From Burkholderia sp. Ac-20365 (lineage in GTDB: Bacteria > Pseudomonadota > Gammaproteobacteria > Burkholderiales > Burkholderiaceae): a stretch of 64,000 bases of DNA. The DNA is taken from assembly GCF_017104715.1 (NCBI RefSeq), contig NZ_JAAGPI010000024.1, positions 62,001 through 126,000 on the forward strand, written 5' to 3'. Within the stretch, counting starts at the first letter, position 1; the number at the start of each line of letters is the position of its first letter. A program made the position numbers and the translations under genes. Under the pieces are notes generated by a model. That model did not search any database and was not told where the DNA came from. It saw only the letters and a list, made by a program, of their open reading frames with translations. Below are positions 17,963-27,013 of this stretch, one piece after another.

Positions 17963-19920
17963 TGAGCCACCGGCGAATTGTCGGTGCCGCCAGCATTGGC
18001 GGGCTTCTGCGCACGCCGGCCAAGGCCGCGCTTCAGGTGAACCATGAGCAACGAGATTGCCGCCGGCGTGATGCCGGAGATACGCGACGCCTGACCGATC
18101 GTTTCCGGGCGGAATTGCGTCAACTTTTGACGTGCCTCGAACGACAAGCCTCGAACTTCTGCGTAATCAAGGTTCTCAGGGAGTCGCGTGTTCTCGTGCG
18201 CTTCGTTCCGCTCGATCTCACCCGCCTGGCGATCAATGTAGCCCTGATATTTGATGCCAATCTCGATCTGCTCCTTGATTTGCGCGAGTAGGACTTCATC
18301 GTCGGCCAACGCTTCAGCCGGACCACACGCGCCTTCGCGAAGCTCGCAAACGCCGTCGTACGAAACGCCCGGACGTCGCAGCAGATCGGCGAGACTGTAT
18401 TCGTGATCGATCGGCTTGCCGAGCAATGCAGTCGCTTCCTCAGACGAAAGCGTCTTCGGATTGACCCACGTCGTGCGAAGTCGCTCTGTTTCACGTGAAA
18501 CAGCGTCACGCTTGCGGCTGAATGCGTCCCAACGGACGTCATCTACAACGCCCAGTTCACGGCCAATCTCGGTCAGGCGCATGTCTGCGTTGTCTTCACG
18601 CAGGCTCAGGCGATATTCCGCGCGGCTCGTGAACATCCGATACGGCTCCGAGACGCCGCGCGTCACCAGATCATCCACCAGCACGCCAAGGTACGCCTGA
18701 TCGCGGCGCGGACACCAAGCTTCCTTGCCTTGCACGTACAGGCCAGCATTAATACCGGCCAGCAGCCCTTGTGCCGCAGCCTCTTCGTAGCCCGTCGTCC
18801 CGTTGATCTGGCCGGCAAAGAACAAGCCGTTGATCACCTTCGTCTCAAGCGACGCCTTCAGCCCCCGCGGATCGAAGTAGTCGTACTCGATTGCATAGCC
18901 CGGACGCAGAATGTGCGCGTGCTCAAGGCCTACCATCGAGCGGACCAGCTCAAGCTGGACGTCAAATGGCAGGCTCGTGGAGATTCCGTTCGGGTAGAAC
19001 TCGTTCGTGGTCAGCCCTTCCGGCTCGAGGAATATCTGATGCGACTCTTTCGACGCAAACCGATGAATCTTGTCCTCGATCGACGGGCAGTAGCGCGGGC
19101 CAACACCCTCAATAACACCCGTGTACATCGGTGAACGATCCAGCCCGCTGCGGATGATGTCGTGGGTCTGCGAATTGGTGTGCGTGACCCAGCAAGGCAC
19201 CTGGCGCGGGTGCTGTTCTACGCGTCCGAGGAACGAGAAGACCGGGATCGGATCGAGATCGCCCGGCTGCTCTTCCAGCTTCGAAAAGTCGATCGTACGG
19301 CCGTCGATACGCGGCGGCGTACCCGTCTTCAGCCGGCCCTGCGGCAGCTTCAGCTCCTTCAGTCGCGCCGACAACGACACCGCCGCCGGATCGCCTGCCC
19401 GACCGCCCGTGTAGTTATTGAGACCGACGTGGATCTTGCCATCGAGGAATGTGCCCGCCGTCAAAACCACGGCCCGCGAGCGGAAACGGACGCCAACCTG
19501 AGTCACGGCGCCCACAACGCGGTCTCCTTCGACCATCAGATCGTCGACTGACTGTTGGAAAAGCCAAAGATTCGGCTGGTTTTCGAGACGATGCCGGATC
19601 GCAGCCTTGTACAGAATACGATCAGCCTGTGCACGGGTCGCCCGAACAGCCGGGCCTTTCGACGAATTGAGAATGCGGAATTGAATGCCGCCCTCGTCGG
19701 TTGCAGCCGCCATCGCGCCGCCTAGCGCGTCAACTTCCTTAACCAGATGGCCCTTGCCAATGCCGCCGATCGACGGATTGCAGCTCATCTGGCCGAGGGT
19801 TTCAATGTTATGGGTCAACAAGAGAGTCTTGTTGCCCATGCGCGCGGACGCCAACGCGGCTTCCGTGCCGGCATGACCGCCGCCAACGACGATTACGTCA
19901 AACTCTGTGGGATAAAGCAT
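17959..19920 (-). CDS. mnmG: tRNA uridine 5-carboxymethylaminomethyl modification enzyme MnmG (GidA)
   Basis: MnmG with MnmE installs the cmnm5 group on wobble U34 of several tRNAs, using FAD. The 653-residue protein starts MLYPTEFDVIVVGGGHAGTE with the dinucleotide-binding GGGHAG at residues 13-18, and has the signature blocks MSCNPSIGGIGKGHLVKEVD and GTFLDGKIHVG. A consensus parS lies inside the coding sequence at 18487-18502, where it encodes the peptide AVSRET. The start 19920 was preferred to one four codons upstream by family alignment. Confidence 0.97.
   Translation of the reverse strand: MLYPTEFDVIVVGGGHAGTEAALASARMGNKTLLLTHNIETLGQMSCNPSIGGIGKGHLVKEVDALGGAMAAATDEGGIQFRILNSSKGPAVRATRAQADRILYKAAIRHRLENQPNLWLFQQSVDDLMVEGDRVVGAVTQVGVRFRSRAVVLTAGTFLDGKIHVGLNNYTGGRAGDPAAVSLSARLKELKLPQGRLKTGTPPRIDGRTIDFSKLEEQPGDLDPIPVFSFLGRVEQHPRQVPCWVTHTNSQTHDIIRSGLDRSPMYTGVIEGVGPRYCPSIEDKIHRFASKESHQIFLEPEGLTTNEFYPNGISTSLPFDVQLELVRSMVGLEHAHILRPGYAIEYDYFDPRGLKASLETKVINGLFFAGQINGTTGYEEAAAQGLLAGINAGLYVQGKEAWCPRRDQAYLGVLVDDLVTRGVSEPYRMFTSRAEYRLSLREDNADMRLTEIGRELGVVDDVRWDAFSRKRDAVSRETERLRTTWVNPKTLSSEEATALLGKPIDHEYSLADLLRRPGVSYDGVCELREGACGPAEALADDEVLLAQIKEQIEIGIKYQGYIDRQAGEIERNEAHENTRLPENLDYAEVRGLSFEARQKLTQFRPETIGQASRISGITPAAISLLMVHLKRGLGRRAQKPANAGGTDNSPVAQ
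18487..18502. other. parS site inside mnmG
   Basis: TGTTTCACGTGAAACA is a perfect 16-base palindrome matching the chromosomal parS consensus bound by ParB. It lies in the mnmG coding region, about 2 kb upstream of parB. Confidence 0.9.
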
Positions 19921-20022
19921 CGCGGATCTCACGCGGGACCCGGCGTGAGCCTAAAAAGAAAGTATGGGCGAAATTATAGCGGGTTCGCTTTTGTCCCGAA
20001 TTCCGTCCGATCGGCATAGGAC

Positions 20023-20056
20023 AAAAAAAACGGTGTGTTTCACGTGAAACACACCG
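20023..20056 (-). terminator. Intrinsic terminator of the first liv operon built around a parS site
   Basis: A 26-base perfect palindrome at 20031-20056 contains the parS core TGTTTCACGTGAAACA (20036-20051) extended by CGGTG/CACCG. Read on the minus strand it is followed by eight T (plus-strand A-run 20023-20030), giving a textbook intrinsic terminator 37 bases after the livF stop. Confidence 0.85.
20036..20051. other. parS site upstream of mnmG
   Basis: Second perfect copy of TGTTTCACGTGAAACA, 116 bases upstream of the mnmG start and 1.5 kb from the copy within mnmG. It forms the stem of the liv terminator described separately. Confidence 0.9.
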
Positions 20057-20092
20057 CTCGTTTGACAGCGAATCCGCCGAAAATTCCTTTAG

Positions 20093-20857
20093 CTACGCGA
20101 CTTTCTTCGTCAGACCCAGATAAGTTTCGATCACACGTGGGTTCTGCGCCAGCGCAATTGCCTCCCCTTCCAAAGCAAGCTCCCCCGTTTCAAGAACGTA
20201 GCCGTAGTCGGAGATCTGCAAAGCCGCGCGCGCGTTCTGCTCGATCAGTAGCGTCGCCACCCCCGTCTGGCGCAGCGCGCTAATGATATGAAAAATCTCC
20301 TTCACGATTAGTGGCGCCAAACCGAGACTCGGCTCATCCAGCATCAAGAGATCCGGCTTGCCCATCAGCGCGCGGCCGACTGCCAGCATTTGCCGTTCGC
20401 CGCCTGATAGCGTCCCCGCGGCCTGCTTCCGCCGTTCCTTCAATCGCGGGAAAAGCTGGAAGACGGGTTCCAACTGATCCAGATAATTCCGATCGCCGGC
20501 ACGCTTGCGTCGATACGCGCCCAAGATCAGGTTGTCCTCGACCGTCATCGACGCGAACAGCTCCCGTTTTTCTGGCACGAGACACATGCCGCGCGCAACG
20601 CGCTTTTCGACCGGAACGTGGCTCACGTCCTCGTCGCGATACATGACTGCGCCTTTTGCATGGCCCGTTACTGGCAACGCGCCCATGATCGCATTGAGCA
20701 GCGTCGACTTACCTGCACCGTTCGGACCGATCACAGAAACGATCTGACCGGGACGAACGGCGATTTTGGCGCCGTGCAATGCCTCGACCTTCCCATAGCG
20801 CACGGAAAGGCTGTTGACTTCAAGAATCGGCGACGCCGTTGTCTGATTCACCATCAT
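20093..20857 (-). CDS. livF: Branched-chain amino acid ABC transporter ATP-binding protein LivF
   Basis: A 254-residue ABC ATPase, the second of the two nucleotide-binding subunits of a HAAT-family importer. It has Walker A GPNGAGKST, the signature LSGGERQM, Walker B LLMLDEPSLGLAP and a C-terminal HAAT-type tail. Its ATG overlaps the stop of the upstream fused gene (ATGA). It ends 37 bases before the parS-containing terminator. Confidence 0.93.
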   Translation of the reverse strand: MMVNQTTASPILEVNSLSVRYGKVEALHGAKIAVRPGQIVSVIGPNGAGKSTLLNAIMGALPVTGHAKGAVMYRDEDVSHVPVEKRVARGMCLVPEKRELFASMTVEDNLILGAYRRKRAGDRNYLDQLEPVFQLFPRLKERRKQAAGTLSGGERQMLAVGRALMGKPDLLMLDEPSLGLAPLIVKEIFHIISALRQTGVATLLIEQNARAALQISDYGYVLETGELALEGEAIALAQNPRVIETYLGLTKKVA

Positions 20858-22638
20858 TCCACCCCGCCCAGATAGGCTTCCAGCACGGCCGGATCGTTTT
20901 GCACATCCTGCGGCAAGCCTTCCGCAATTCGCGTCCCAAACTCCATCACCACCAGCCGATCGGTGAGGTTCATCACGAAGTCCATGTCGTGCTCGACCAG
21001 CAGCACGCTCATACCCTCCTCCCGAAGCTTGCGGAGCAATGTCGCGAGCTGCTGCTTTTCCTGATAACGCAGGCCCGCTGCCGGTTCATCCAGTAGCAAC
21101 AGCGTCGGATCGCAGCACAGAGCCCGCGCAATCTCCAGAATCCGCTGCTTGCCGAGTGCGAGACTGCCCGCTTCGTCGTACATATGCTCTTCGAGGCCCA
21201 CGCGACGGATCTGGCGCGCAGCCTCCGCCATCAGACGCGCTTCTTCCACCGCATTCAGGCGCGCCACGCTGCGCCAGACGCCCGCATGTCCACGCAGGTG
21301 CGCACCGATCGCGACGTTCTCCAGCACGGTCATGCCCGGCAGCAGCTTGACGTGCTGGAACGTGCGCCCAATTCCGCGTTTAACAATTTCACGTGAATTG
21401 AGCGCATCGATCCGCTCGCCCTGGAAAGTGATTGCACCGCTAGTCGGTTGCAGGACGCCCGTGACGAGATTGAACGTCGTCGACTTGCCGGCACCGTTCG
21501 GACCGATCAGCCCGATGATCTGCCCTGCTTTCACCTCGAAACTCACATCGTTCACGGCGACCAGACCGCCAAACTGCTTGCGCGCCTTGTCGACGACGAG
21601 CAATGATTCACCAGCCGTCGGCTTGCTGCGCTGCGGCAACCCATCGGCATGATCCGGAACGTGAGCACGCGGACCGCGCGGAAAGATTCGCGCGACGAAC
21701 GGCCACACGCCCTGGCGCGCGTACTGCAGCAGCAGCACCATCAGAATGCCGAAGACGATGATCTCGAAGTTGCCGTTCTCGCCGAGCAGTTTCGGCAGCA
21801 GCGTTTGTAGATAGTCCTGCAGGATCGTCAGAATCGCCGCGCCGAGCACCGCACCCCACACGTGCGCGACGCCGCCCACTACGGCCATGAACAGAAACTC
21901 GATGCCGTGATTCAACCCGAATGGCGTCGGGTTCACTGCGCGCTGCAAATGTGCGTATAGAAAGCCCGAGATCGACGCCAGAACCGCCGCGTAGACGAAG
22001 ATGACCACACGCATCCACGCGGTGTTCACGCCCATTGCTTCGGCCATCAGGCCGCCACCGCGCAGCGCACGAATCGCGCGGCCCGGCCGGCTATTAAGCA
22101 GATTCTGAACAGACACCACCGCAAGCAGCACGACGACCCAGATCAGGTAGTAGATGTGGCGGCCCGATTCGAGGTTGATGCCGAACACATTCAGCACGGG
22201 AATGCCGTTGATGCCATCGTACTTGCCCAGCATTTCCATGTTGCCGAACAGGAAGAACAGCGCGAGACCCCACGCGATCGTCCCGAGCGGCAGGAAGTGG
22301 CCCGACAGTCGCATCGTGACAGCGCCCAGCAGCAACGCGATCAAAGCCGTCAGCACGACGCCAACGATCAACGCAAGCCACGGCGACACGCCGAACTGCG
22401 TCGTCAGATACGCCGTCGCATAGGCACCAACGCCGACGAACGCCGCCTGCCCGAAGCTCGTCATCCCACCGATACCCGTCAGCAGCACCAGCCCGATCGC
22501 GACGATCGAATACAGCCCGATGTAGTTCAGCAGCGTCACCCAGTACTCGGGCACGCGAATCGGCTGCGGCAGCACCGGCAGCGCGAACATGACGATAAGA
22601 AACAGCCAGAAGAACCTGTTTTGCATGATGCGTTTCAT
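20854..22638 (-). CDS. livM/livG: Fused branched-chain amino acid permease and ATPase (LivM-LivG)
   Basis: One 594-residue frame joins two subunits usually encoded separately. Residues 1 to about 325 are a LivM-type permease with about nine membrane helices and the TSFGQAAFVGVGAYATAYL motif. After a charged linker (about 326-345) follows a LivG-type ATPase with Walker A GPNGAGKST, signature LALGKQRILEIARAL, Walker B LLLLDEPAAGL and the HAAT motif GRTFQHVKLLPGMTVLENV. It starts at ATG 22638, seven bases after GAGGAG and four after livH ends. No frameshift or internal stop is seen, so the fusion looks genuine. Confidence 0.92.
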   Translation of the reverse strand: MKRIMQNRFFWLFLIVMFALPVLPQPIRVPEYWVTLLNYIGLYSIVAIGLVLLTGIGGMTSFGQAAFVGVGAYATAYLTTQFGVSPWLALIVGVVLTALIALLLGAVTMRLSGHFLPLGTIAWGLALFFLFGNMEMLGKYDGINGIPVLNVFGINLESGRHIYYLIWVVVLLAVVSVQNLLNSRPGRAIRALRGGGLMAEAMGVNTAWMRVVIFVYAAVLASISGFLYAHLQRAVNPTPFGLNHGIEFLFMAVVGGVAHVWGAVLGAAILTILQDYLQTLLPKLLGENGNFEIIVFGILMVLLLQYARQGVWPFVARIFPRGPRAHVPDHADGLPQRSKPTAGESLLVVDKARKQFGGLVAVNDVSFEVKAGQIIGLIGPNGAGKSTTFNLVTGVLQPTSGAITFQGERIDALNSREIVKRGIGRTFQHVKLLPGMTVLENVAIGAHLRGHAGVWRSVARLNAVEEARLMAEAARQIRRVGLEEHMYDEAGSLALGKQRILEIARALCCDPTLLLLDEPAAGLRYQEKQQLATLLRKLREEGMSVLLVEHDMDFVMNLTDRLVVMEFGTRIAEGLPQDVQNDPAVLEAYLGGVE

Positions 22639-22642
22639 CGCG

Positions 22643-23698
22643 TCACTCCTCCTCTTCTTCCGCGTGCGGGCTGGCGAAACTCCGCCAGAGCAGCACCGGA
22701 ATAATCAGCGTGAACACGATCACTTCCTTATATGAACTGGCCCAGAAGGACGAATACGACTCCAGCAGGCCGACGAGAATTGAACCCGCGGCCGCCAGCG
22801 GATAACTGACCAGCCCGCCGATAATCGCCCCGACAAAGCCCTTCAGACCGATCAGGAAGCCCGAGTCGTAGTAGATCGTGGTCAGCGGCGCGACAAGAAT
22901 GCCGCACAGCACACCGAGCCCCGCGGCCAGCGTGAACGCAAGGCGTCCCGCCTGCGTCGTGCCGATGCCGACGAGCCGCGCGCCCAGCCGGTTCACCGAC
23001 GTCGCACGCAGCGCCTTGCCGGAAATCGAGCGATCGAAATACACGTACAGCACGCCGATCATCACCACGGCCACGCCGATCACCCACAAGCTCTGTCCCG
23101 AGATCGACATGCTGCCGATGTTGAACGTGGAATCGGTGAAGGCGTTGGTACGCGATCCTTCCGCACCGAACATCACGAGCCCGAGGCCGACCATCGCAAA
23201 GTGCACGGCGACGGAGACGATCAGCAGCAACAGCGTCGTCCCCTCCGCTACCGGCTCGTACGCGAGGCGATACACGAACGGCCCCATCGGCACCACGATC
23301 AGCAGTGTCAGCGCGATTTGCGCGAGCATCGGCAGCGGCTGCATGAATACGCCGCGCGTGACGGCATACACGGCAATCGGGAACAGCAGGTACTTGCCGA
23401 CCAGCATCACCAGCGTGCGCGCGCCGTGACGCCGCCGCTCCGCATGCCGCACCATGCCGATCACCTCGACGACGAAGCACGCCAGCCCCATCGCCATCAG
23501 CAGCCAGCATGTCGCTGGAAACTTCTGCGTCTGCAATGCGGCGAGCGTCAGCGCGCCATACGAAACGAACTCCCCTTGCGGGATGAAAATGGCGCGCGTC
23601 ACAGAGAACACCAGCACCAACGCGAGCGCGAGCAATGCGTAGATCGCGCCCGTCGTGATGCCGTCCTGCGCGAGGATCGCCGCAATTGATAGATCCAT
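22643..23698 (-). CDS. livH: Branched-chain amino acid ABC transporter permease LivH
   Basis: A 351-residue LivH-type permease with about nine membrane segments. The region ITTGAIYALLALALVLVFSV and the loop FIPQGEFVSYGA are typical. It is longer than the usual 290-310 residues because of an extra hydrophilic-plus-membrane insertion around residues 70-110. Start ATG 23698 follows GAGGAAGT. First gene of the livH-livMG-livF operon; the likely binding protein is encoded just upstream (23920-25080). Confidence 0.92.
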   Translation of the reverse strand: MDLSIAAILAQDGITTGAIYALLALALVLVFSVTRAIFIPQGEFVSYGALTLAALQTQKFPATCWLLMAMGLACFVVEVIGMVRHAERRRHGARTLVMLVGKYLLFPIAVYAVTRGVFMQPLPMLAQIALTLLIVVPMGPFVYRLAYEPVAEGTTLLLLIVSVAVHFAMVGLGLVMFGAEGSRTNAFTDSTFNIGSMSISGQSLWVIGVAVVMIGVLYVYFDRSISGKALRATSVNRLGARLVGIGTTQAGRLAFTLAAGLGVLCGILVAPLTTIYYDSGFLIGLKGFVGAIIGGLVSYPLAAAGSILVGLLESYSSFWASSYKEVIVFTLIIPVLLWRSFASPHAEEEEE

Positions 23699-23919
23699 AC
23701 TTCCTCGTCCTGGAACGTCGAAATCGAAACTAAGAAACAATGAGAGTTTGCTAAACGACTACCAGCCGCCAAGCAAAGCCGATACACATAAGACAACTGC
23801 CGCGCCTGAGACACGGCGCGGCAGAGCTTGCCATTGTTATCGATCAGAAAATAGCTGCGTGGCTTAAGAGCATTCGCATATGCTCGCCACCACGCTCTGC
23901 GCGAGAGGCGCGTACCGTC

Positions 23920-25080
23920 TTAATCGTTCTGGAGTTTCCACTTGCCATCGGAGATCTCGACGATCACGCGTGCGCGTTTGTCGAGACCATTATGGTCAGT
24001 GGCAGTCGTGTTCATGATGCCGTGCGAGAGTGGCAAGTCCTTGACGTTCTCGAGTGCTTCACGCAACGCAACGCGGAAAGCTTCCGTACCCGGCTGGCCC
24101 TTCTTCAGCGCCTCGGGAATGGCACGCTGGAGCATCTGGCCTGCATCCCATGCATGACCGCCGAACGTCGCCACCGTGCCGACGCCATAGGCCTTCTCGT
24201 ACGCGTTCTTGTACGCGAGCGACGACTTCTTCACCGGGTTCGAATCCGGCAGTTGATCGGCGACGAGAATCGGGCCTGCAGGCAGCAATTCCCCTTCGCA
24301 GTCCTTGCCGCACACGCGCAGGAAGTCGTTGTTCGCGACGCCGTGCGTCTGATAGATCTTGCCCTTGTAGCCGCGCTCCTTGAGCGCCTTCGCAGGCAGC
24401 GCGGAAGGCGTGCCCGCGCCGGCAATCAGCACGGCATCCGGGTTTGCTGCGGCAATCTTCAGCACCTGCCCCGTCACCGATGCATCCGTGCGGGCATAGC
24501 GCTCGTTCACCACGAGCTTCAGATGATGCGCTTCGGCCGCCTTGCTGAACACGTTGTACCAGCCCTCGCCATACGCATCCGCGAAGCCGATGAACGCCAC
24601 CGTCTTCACGCCGTGCTTCTCCATGTACTCGGCGATCGCATCGGCCATCAGGCTGTCGTTCTGCGGCGTCTTGAAGGCCCATGAACGCTTCGCGTCCATC
24701 GGCCCGATGATGGCCGCCGATGCCGCGAGCGAAATCATCGGCGTCTTGCCTTCGGAAACCGGATCGAGCATTGCGAGCGAATTCGGCGTGACCGTCGAAC
24801 CGATGATCGCATCGACGTGATCTTCGTCGATCAGCTTGCGTGTGTTCTGCACGGCGCGGCTCGTATCGGATGCGTCGTCGAGCACGATGTATTGCACGCT
24901 CTTGCCGGCAATCTCCTTGGGCAGCAGCGCAATCGTGTTTTTCTCAGGGATGCCGAGCGAGGCGGCCGGACCCGTCGTGGACAGCGTGACCCCAATCTTC
25001 ACCTGCGCCATCGCCGCACTCGCACCGCAAACGAGCGCCATCGCGATCGCGGTACGGACCCACTGCTTTGTCGTTTTCAT
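23920..25080 (-). CDS. HAAT-family periplasmic substrate-binding protein (first tandem copy)
   Basis: A 386-residue binding protein with a signal peptide (MKTTKQWVRTAIAMALVCG..., cleavage after AMA near residue 25) and the two-lobed Peripla_BP_6 fold typical of LivJ/LivK. It lies 221 bases upstream of livH and probably feeds that importer. It is strikingly similar along its whole length to the next gene (shared blocks include GPAASLGIPEKNT, VANNDFLRVCGKDCEG and VADQLPDSNPVKK), so the pair arose by tandem duplication. Ligand unknown; branched-chain or aromatic amino acids are the family norm. Confidence 0.88.
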   Translation of the reverse strand: MKTTKQWVRTAIAMALVCGASAAMAQVKIGVTLSTTGPAASLGIPEKNTIALLPKEIAGKSVQYIVLDDASDTSRAVQNTRKLIDEDHVDAIIGSTVTPNSLAMLDPVSEGKTPMISLAASAAIIGPMDAKRSWAFKTPQNDSLMADAIAEYMEKHGVKTVAFIGFADAYGEGWYNVFSKAAEAHHLKLVVNERYARTDASVTGQVLKIAAANPDAVLIAGAGTPSALPAKALKERGYKGKIYQTHGVANNDFLRVCGKDCEGELLPAGPILVADQLPDSNPVKKSSLAYKNAYEKAYGVGTVATFGGHAWDAGQMLQRAIPEALKKGQPGTEAFRVALREALENVKDLPLSHGIMNTTATDHNGLDKRARVIVEISDGKWKLQND

Positions 25081-25283
25081 TGCTTGTCTCCAAACGCTTT
25101 AAATGCGTGTCGTAATCCAGTTCGAGAACCGGGTAACTGAATCTAGTTATCGGGTATAAGCCTGCCAAGCATGGTTTTCCCTGCTCGTTGCAATTGCGTC
25201 AAACGTGAAACGCAGGCTTTACCGCTTTAGTTTTCTCCCCTCTTCAATGCCCGCTTTCTTTATTCAGACATCTCGCGTGCAAT

Positions 25284-25316
25284 AAAAAAGACGCGTCAAC
25301 TGCACGCGTCTTTTTT
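25284..25316. terminator. Bidirectional intrinsic terminator between the two binding-protein genes
   Basis: GACGCGT pairs with ACGCGTC, flanked by six A on one side and six T on the other, so it can end transcripts in both directions. It ends the second copy 30 bases after its stop and insulates the first copy. Confidence 0.85.
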
Positions 25317-25345
25317 GTTAATTCGAGTTCGTTAATTCGCCTCGC

Positions 25346-26512
25346 TTAATCGGAAGCAAGCTTCCATTTGCCATCGACGATCTGCACCATCACGCGCGCC
25401 CGCTGATCGAGGCCCGCGTGATCGTTCGCGCTCATGTTGAAGATGCCGTGCGAACCGGGCAGATCCTTCGTGTCTTCGAGCGCTGCGCGCAGTGCTTCGC
25501 GGAATTGCGGCGTGCCGGGCGCGCCCTTCTTCAATGCGATGGGAATGGCGTGTTGCAGAAGCAGACCAGCGTCCCACGCGTGACCGCCGAAGGTCGAGAT
25601 CGAACCCGTGCCGTTGGCGCCCTCATACGCGCGCTTATAGGCGAGCGATGCCTTCTTCACAGGGTTCGAATCGGGCAGTTGATCGGCGACGAGCAGCGGA
25701 CCAGCGGGCAGATACGTGCCTTCGCAATCCTTCCCGCACACGCGCAGGAAGTCGTTATTTGCGACGCCGTGCGTCTGGTAGTACTTGCCCTTGTAACCGC
25801 GTTCACGCAGCGTCTTTTCCGGCAATGCGGCCGGCGTGCCCGCACCGGCGATCAGCACGGCATCCGGGTTCTGCGACATCATCTTGAGGACCTGGCCTGT
25901 CACCGACGCATCGTTGCGTGCGAAACGTTCATTCGCGACGATCTTGATCTTCTTCAGATCAGCGGCCTTGGTGAATTCCTTGAACCAGCTCTCGCCGTAC
26001 GCGTCCGAGAAGCCGATGAAGGCCACCGACTTCACGCCATGATTCGACATGTGCTGCGCAATTGCCGTGGCCATCAGAATGTCGTTCTGCGGCGTCTTGA
26101 AGACCCACGAGCGCTTCGGATCCATCGGCTCGACGATCGAGGCCGCTGCGGCCATCGAGATCATCGGCGTTTGCGTTTCATTGGCGATGTCGATCATCGC
26201 GAGCGAATTCGGCACGACGGTCGAGCCGATCAAGGCGTCGACGTGATCTTCACTGGTGAGCTTGCGTGCGTTCTTGACGGCTTGCGTGGAATCCGTCGCG
26301 TCGTCGAGCACGATGTAGTCGATCTTCTGGCCCGCGATTTCCTTCGGCAGGAGCGCGCTGGTGTTCTTCTCCGGAATGCCGAGCGAGGCGGCTGGCCCCG
26401 TTGCCGACACCGTCATGCCGATTTTCACGTCCGCGCATGCCGCGCCGCTATAGGTTGCGCACACGCCTGCTGCGACGAGTGCCGCGCTGATCCACCGCAA
26501 TGCCGACTTCAT
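25346..26512 (-). CDS. HAAT-family periplasmic substrate-binding protein (second tandem copy)
   Basis: A 388-residue paralogue of the preceding protein, with its own signal peptide (cleavage near ACA-D, residue 27). The core is nearly collinear with the first copy, without indels of note, but the N-terminal quarter and several surface stretches differ, as expected for two receptors sharing one membrane complex with different ligands. It has its own terminator, so it is a separate transcription unit. Two cysteines in VCGKDCEG are kept in both copies and may form a disulfide. Confidence 0.88.
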   Translation of the reverse strand: MKSALRWISAALVAAGVCATYSGAACADVKIGMTVSATGPAASLGIPEKNTSALLPKEIAGQKIDYIVLDDATDSTQAVKNARKLTSEDHVDALIGSTVVPNSLAMIDIANETQTPMISMAAAASIVEPMDPKRSWVFKTPQNDILMATAIAQHMSNHGVKSVAFIGFSDAYGESWFKEFTKAADLKKIKIVANERFARNDASVTGQVLKMMSQNPDAVLIAGAGTPAALPEKTLRERGYKGKYYQTHGVANNDFLRVCGKDCEGTYLPAGPLLVADQLPDSNPVKKASLAYKRAYEGANGTGSISTFGGHAWDAGLLLQHAIPIALKKGAPGTPQFREALRAALEDTKDLPGSHGIFNMSANDHAGLDQRARVMVQIVDGKWKLASD

Positions 26513-27013
26513 TCCGCTCCTCTACGCCCCGATGTTCGAATTGATTCGAATGTTGTTCCAAAGGCCGACCCGATGGTCGGCGAATGGCGAGTGTAGCGGA
26601 CGCATAGCGCACGCGGCAAGCGCTTTGAAGGCTTTGAATCTTTGGGGAAAAATGCCGAACGCGGCGGGCAGGAAACAGCCAGATTTACAACGCGGCGCGA
26701 CGCGCGAACGCGTGCTGGGAAAGATGAAATTCAGAGCGGAAAAAGTAAAAAGCGCTGTTGGATTCCGTCCAACAGCGCTTTTGTATGGGCACTTATGCGC
26801 CTCATGTCTCCTCGTTCTCCACCTGCAAAATTCGGTGCATCAGAACTGTGTGAAGATTAAACGGGGTCCGCTTCACGAGCAACTAGCATTTACCCTAGTG
26901 GTGCAGTGCCGCACAAAATTGGGGCGCATTCTTGTAGTTTTGCTCCATATTCGCGTCAATTAGCAGCAGCACACGGTTATTTCGGATGGCCAATCAAATT
27001 GGCAGCCCGCCGC
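26513..27013. other. Intergenic region with one terminator
   Basis: No protein gene is supported in these 501 bases. It must carry the promoter of the second binding-protein gene and holds the terminator of the second liv gene set at 26748-26782. Nothing else recognised. Confidence 0.5.
26748..26782. terminator. Terminator after the second livM
   Basis: AAAAGCGCTGTTGGA pairs with TCCAACAGCGCTTTT over a five-base loop. The stem is flanked by A and T runs on both sides. It lies about 230 bases beyond the livM stop on the minus strand. Confidence 0.8.

Noticed and set aside
21384..21400. parS-like CACGTG palindrome in livMG
   Set aside because: The core TTTCACGTGAA matches but the outer bases do not fit the parS consensus, so ParB binding is doubtful.
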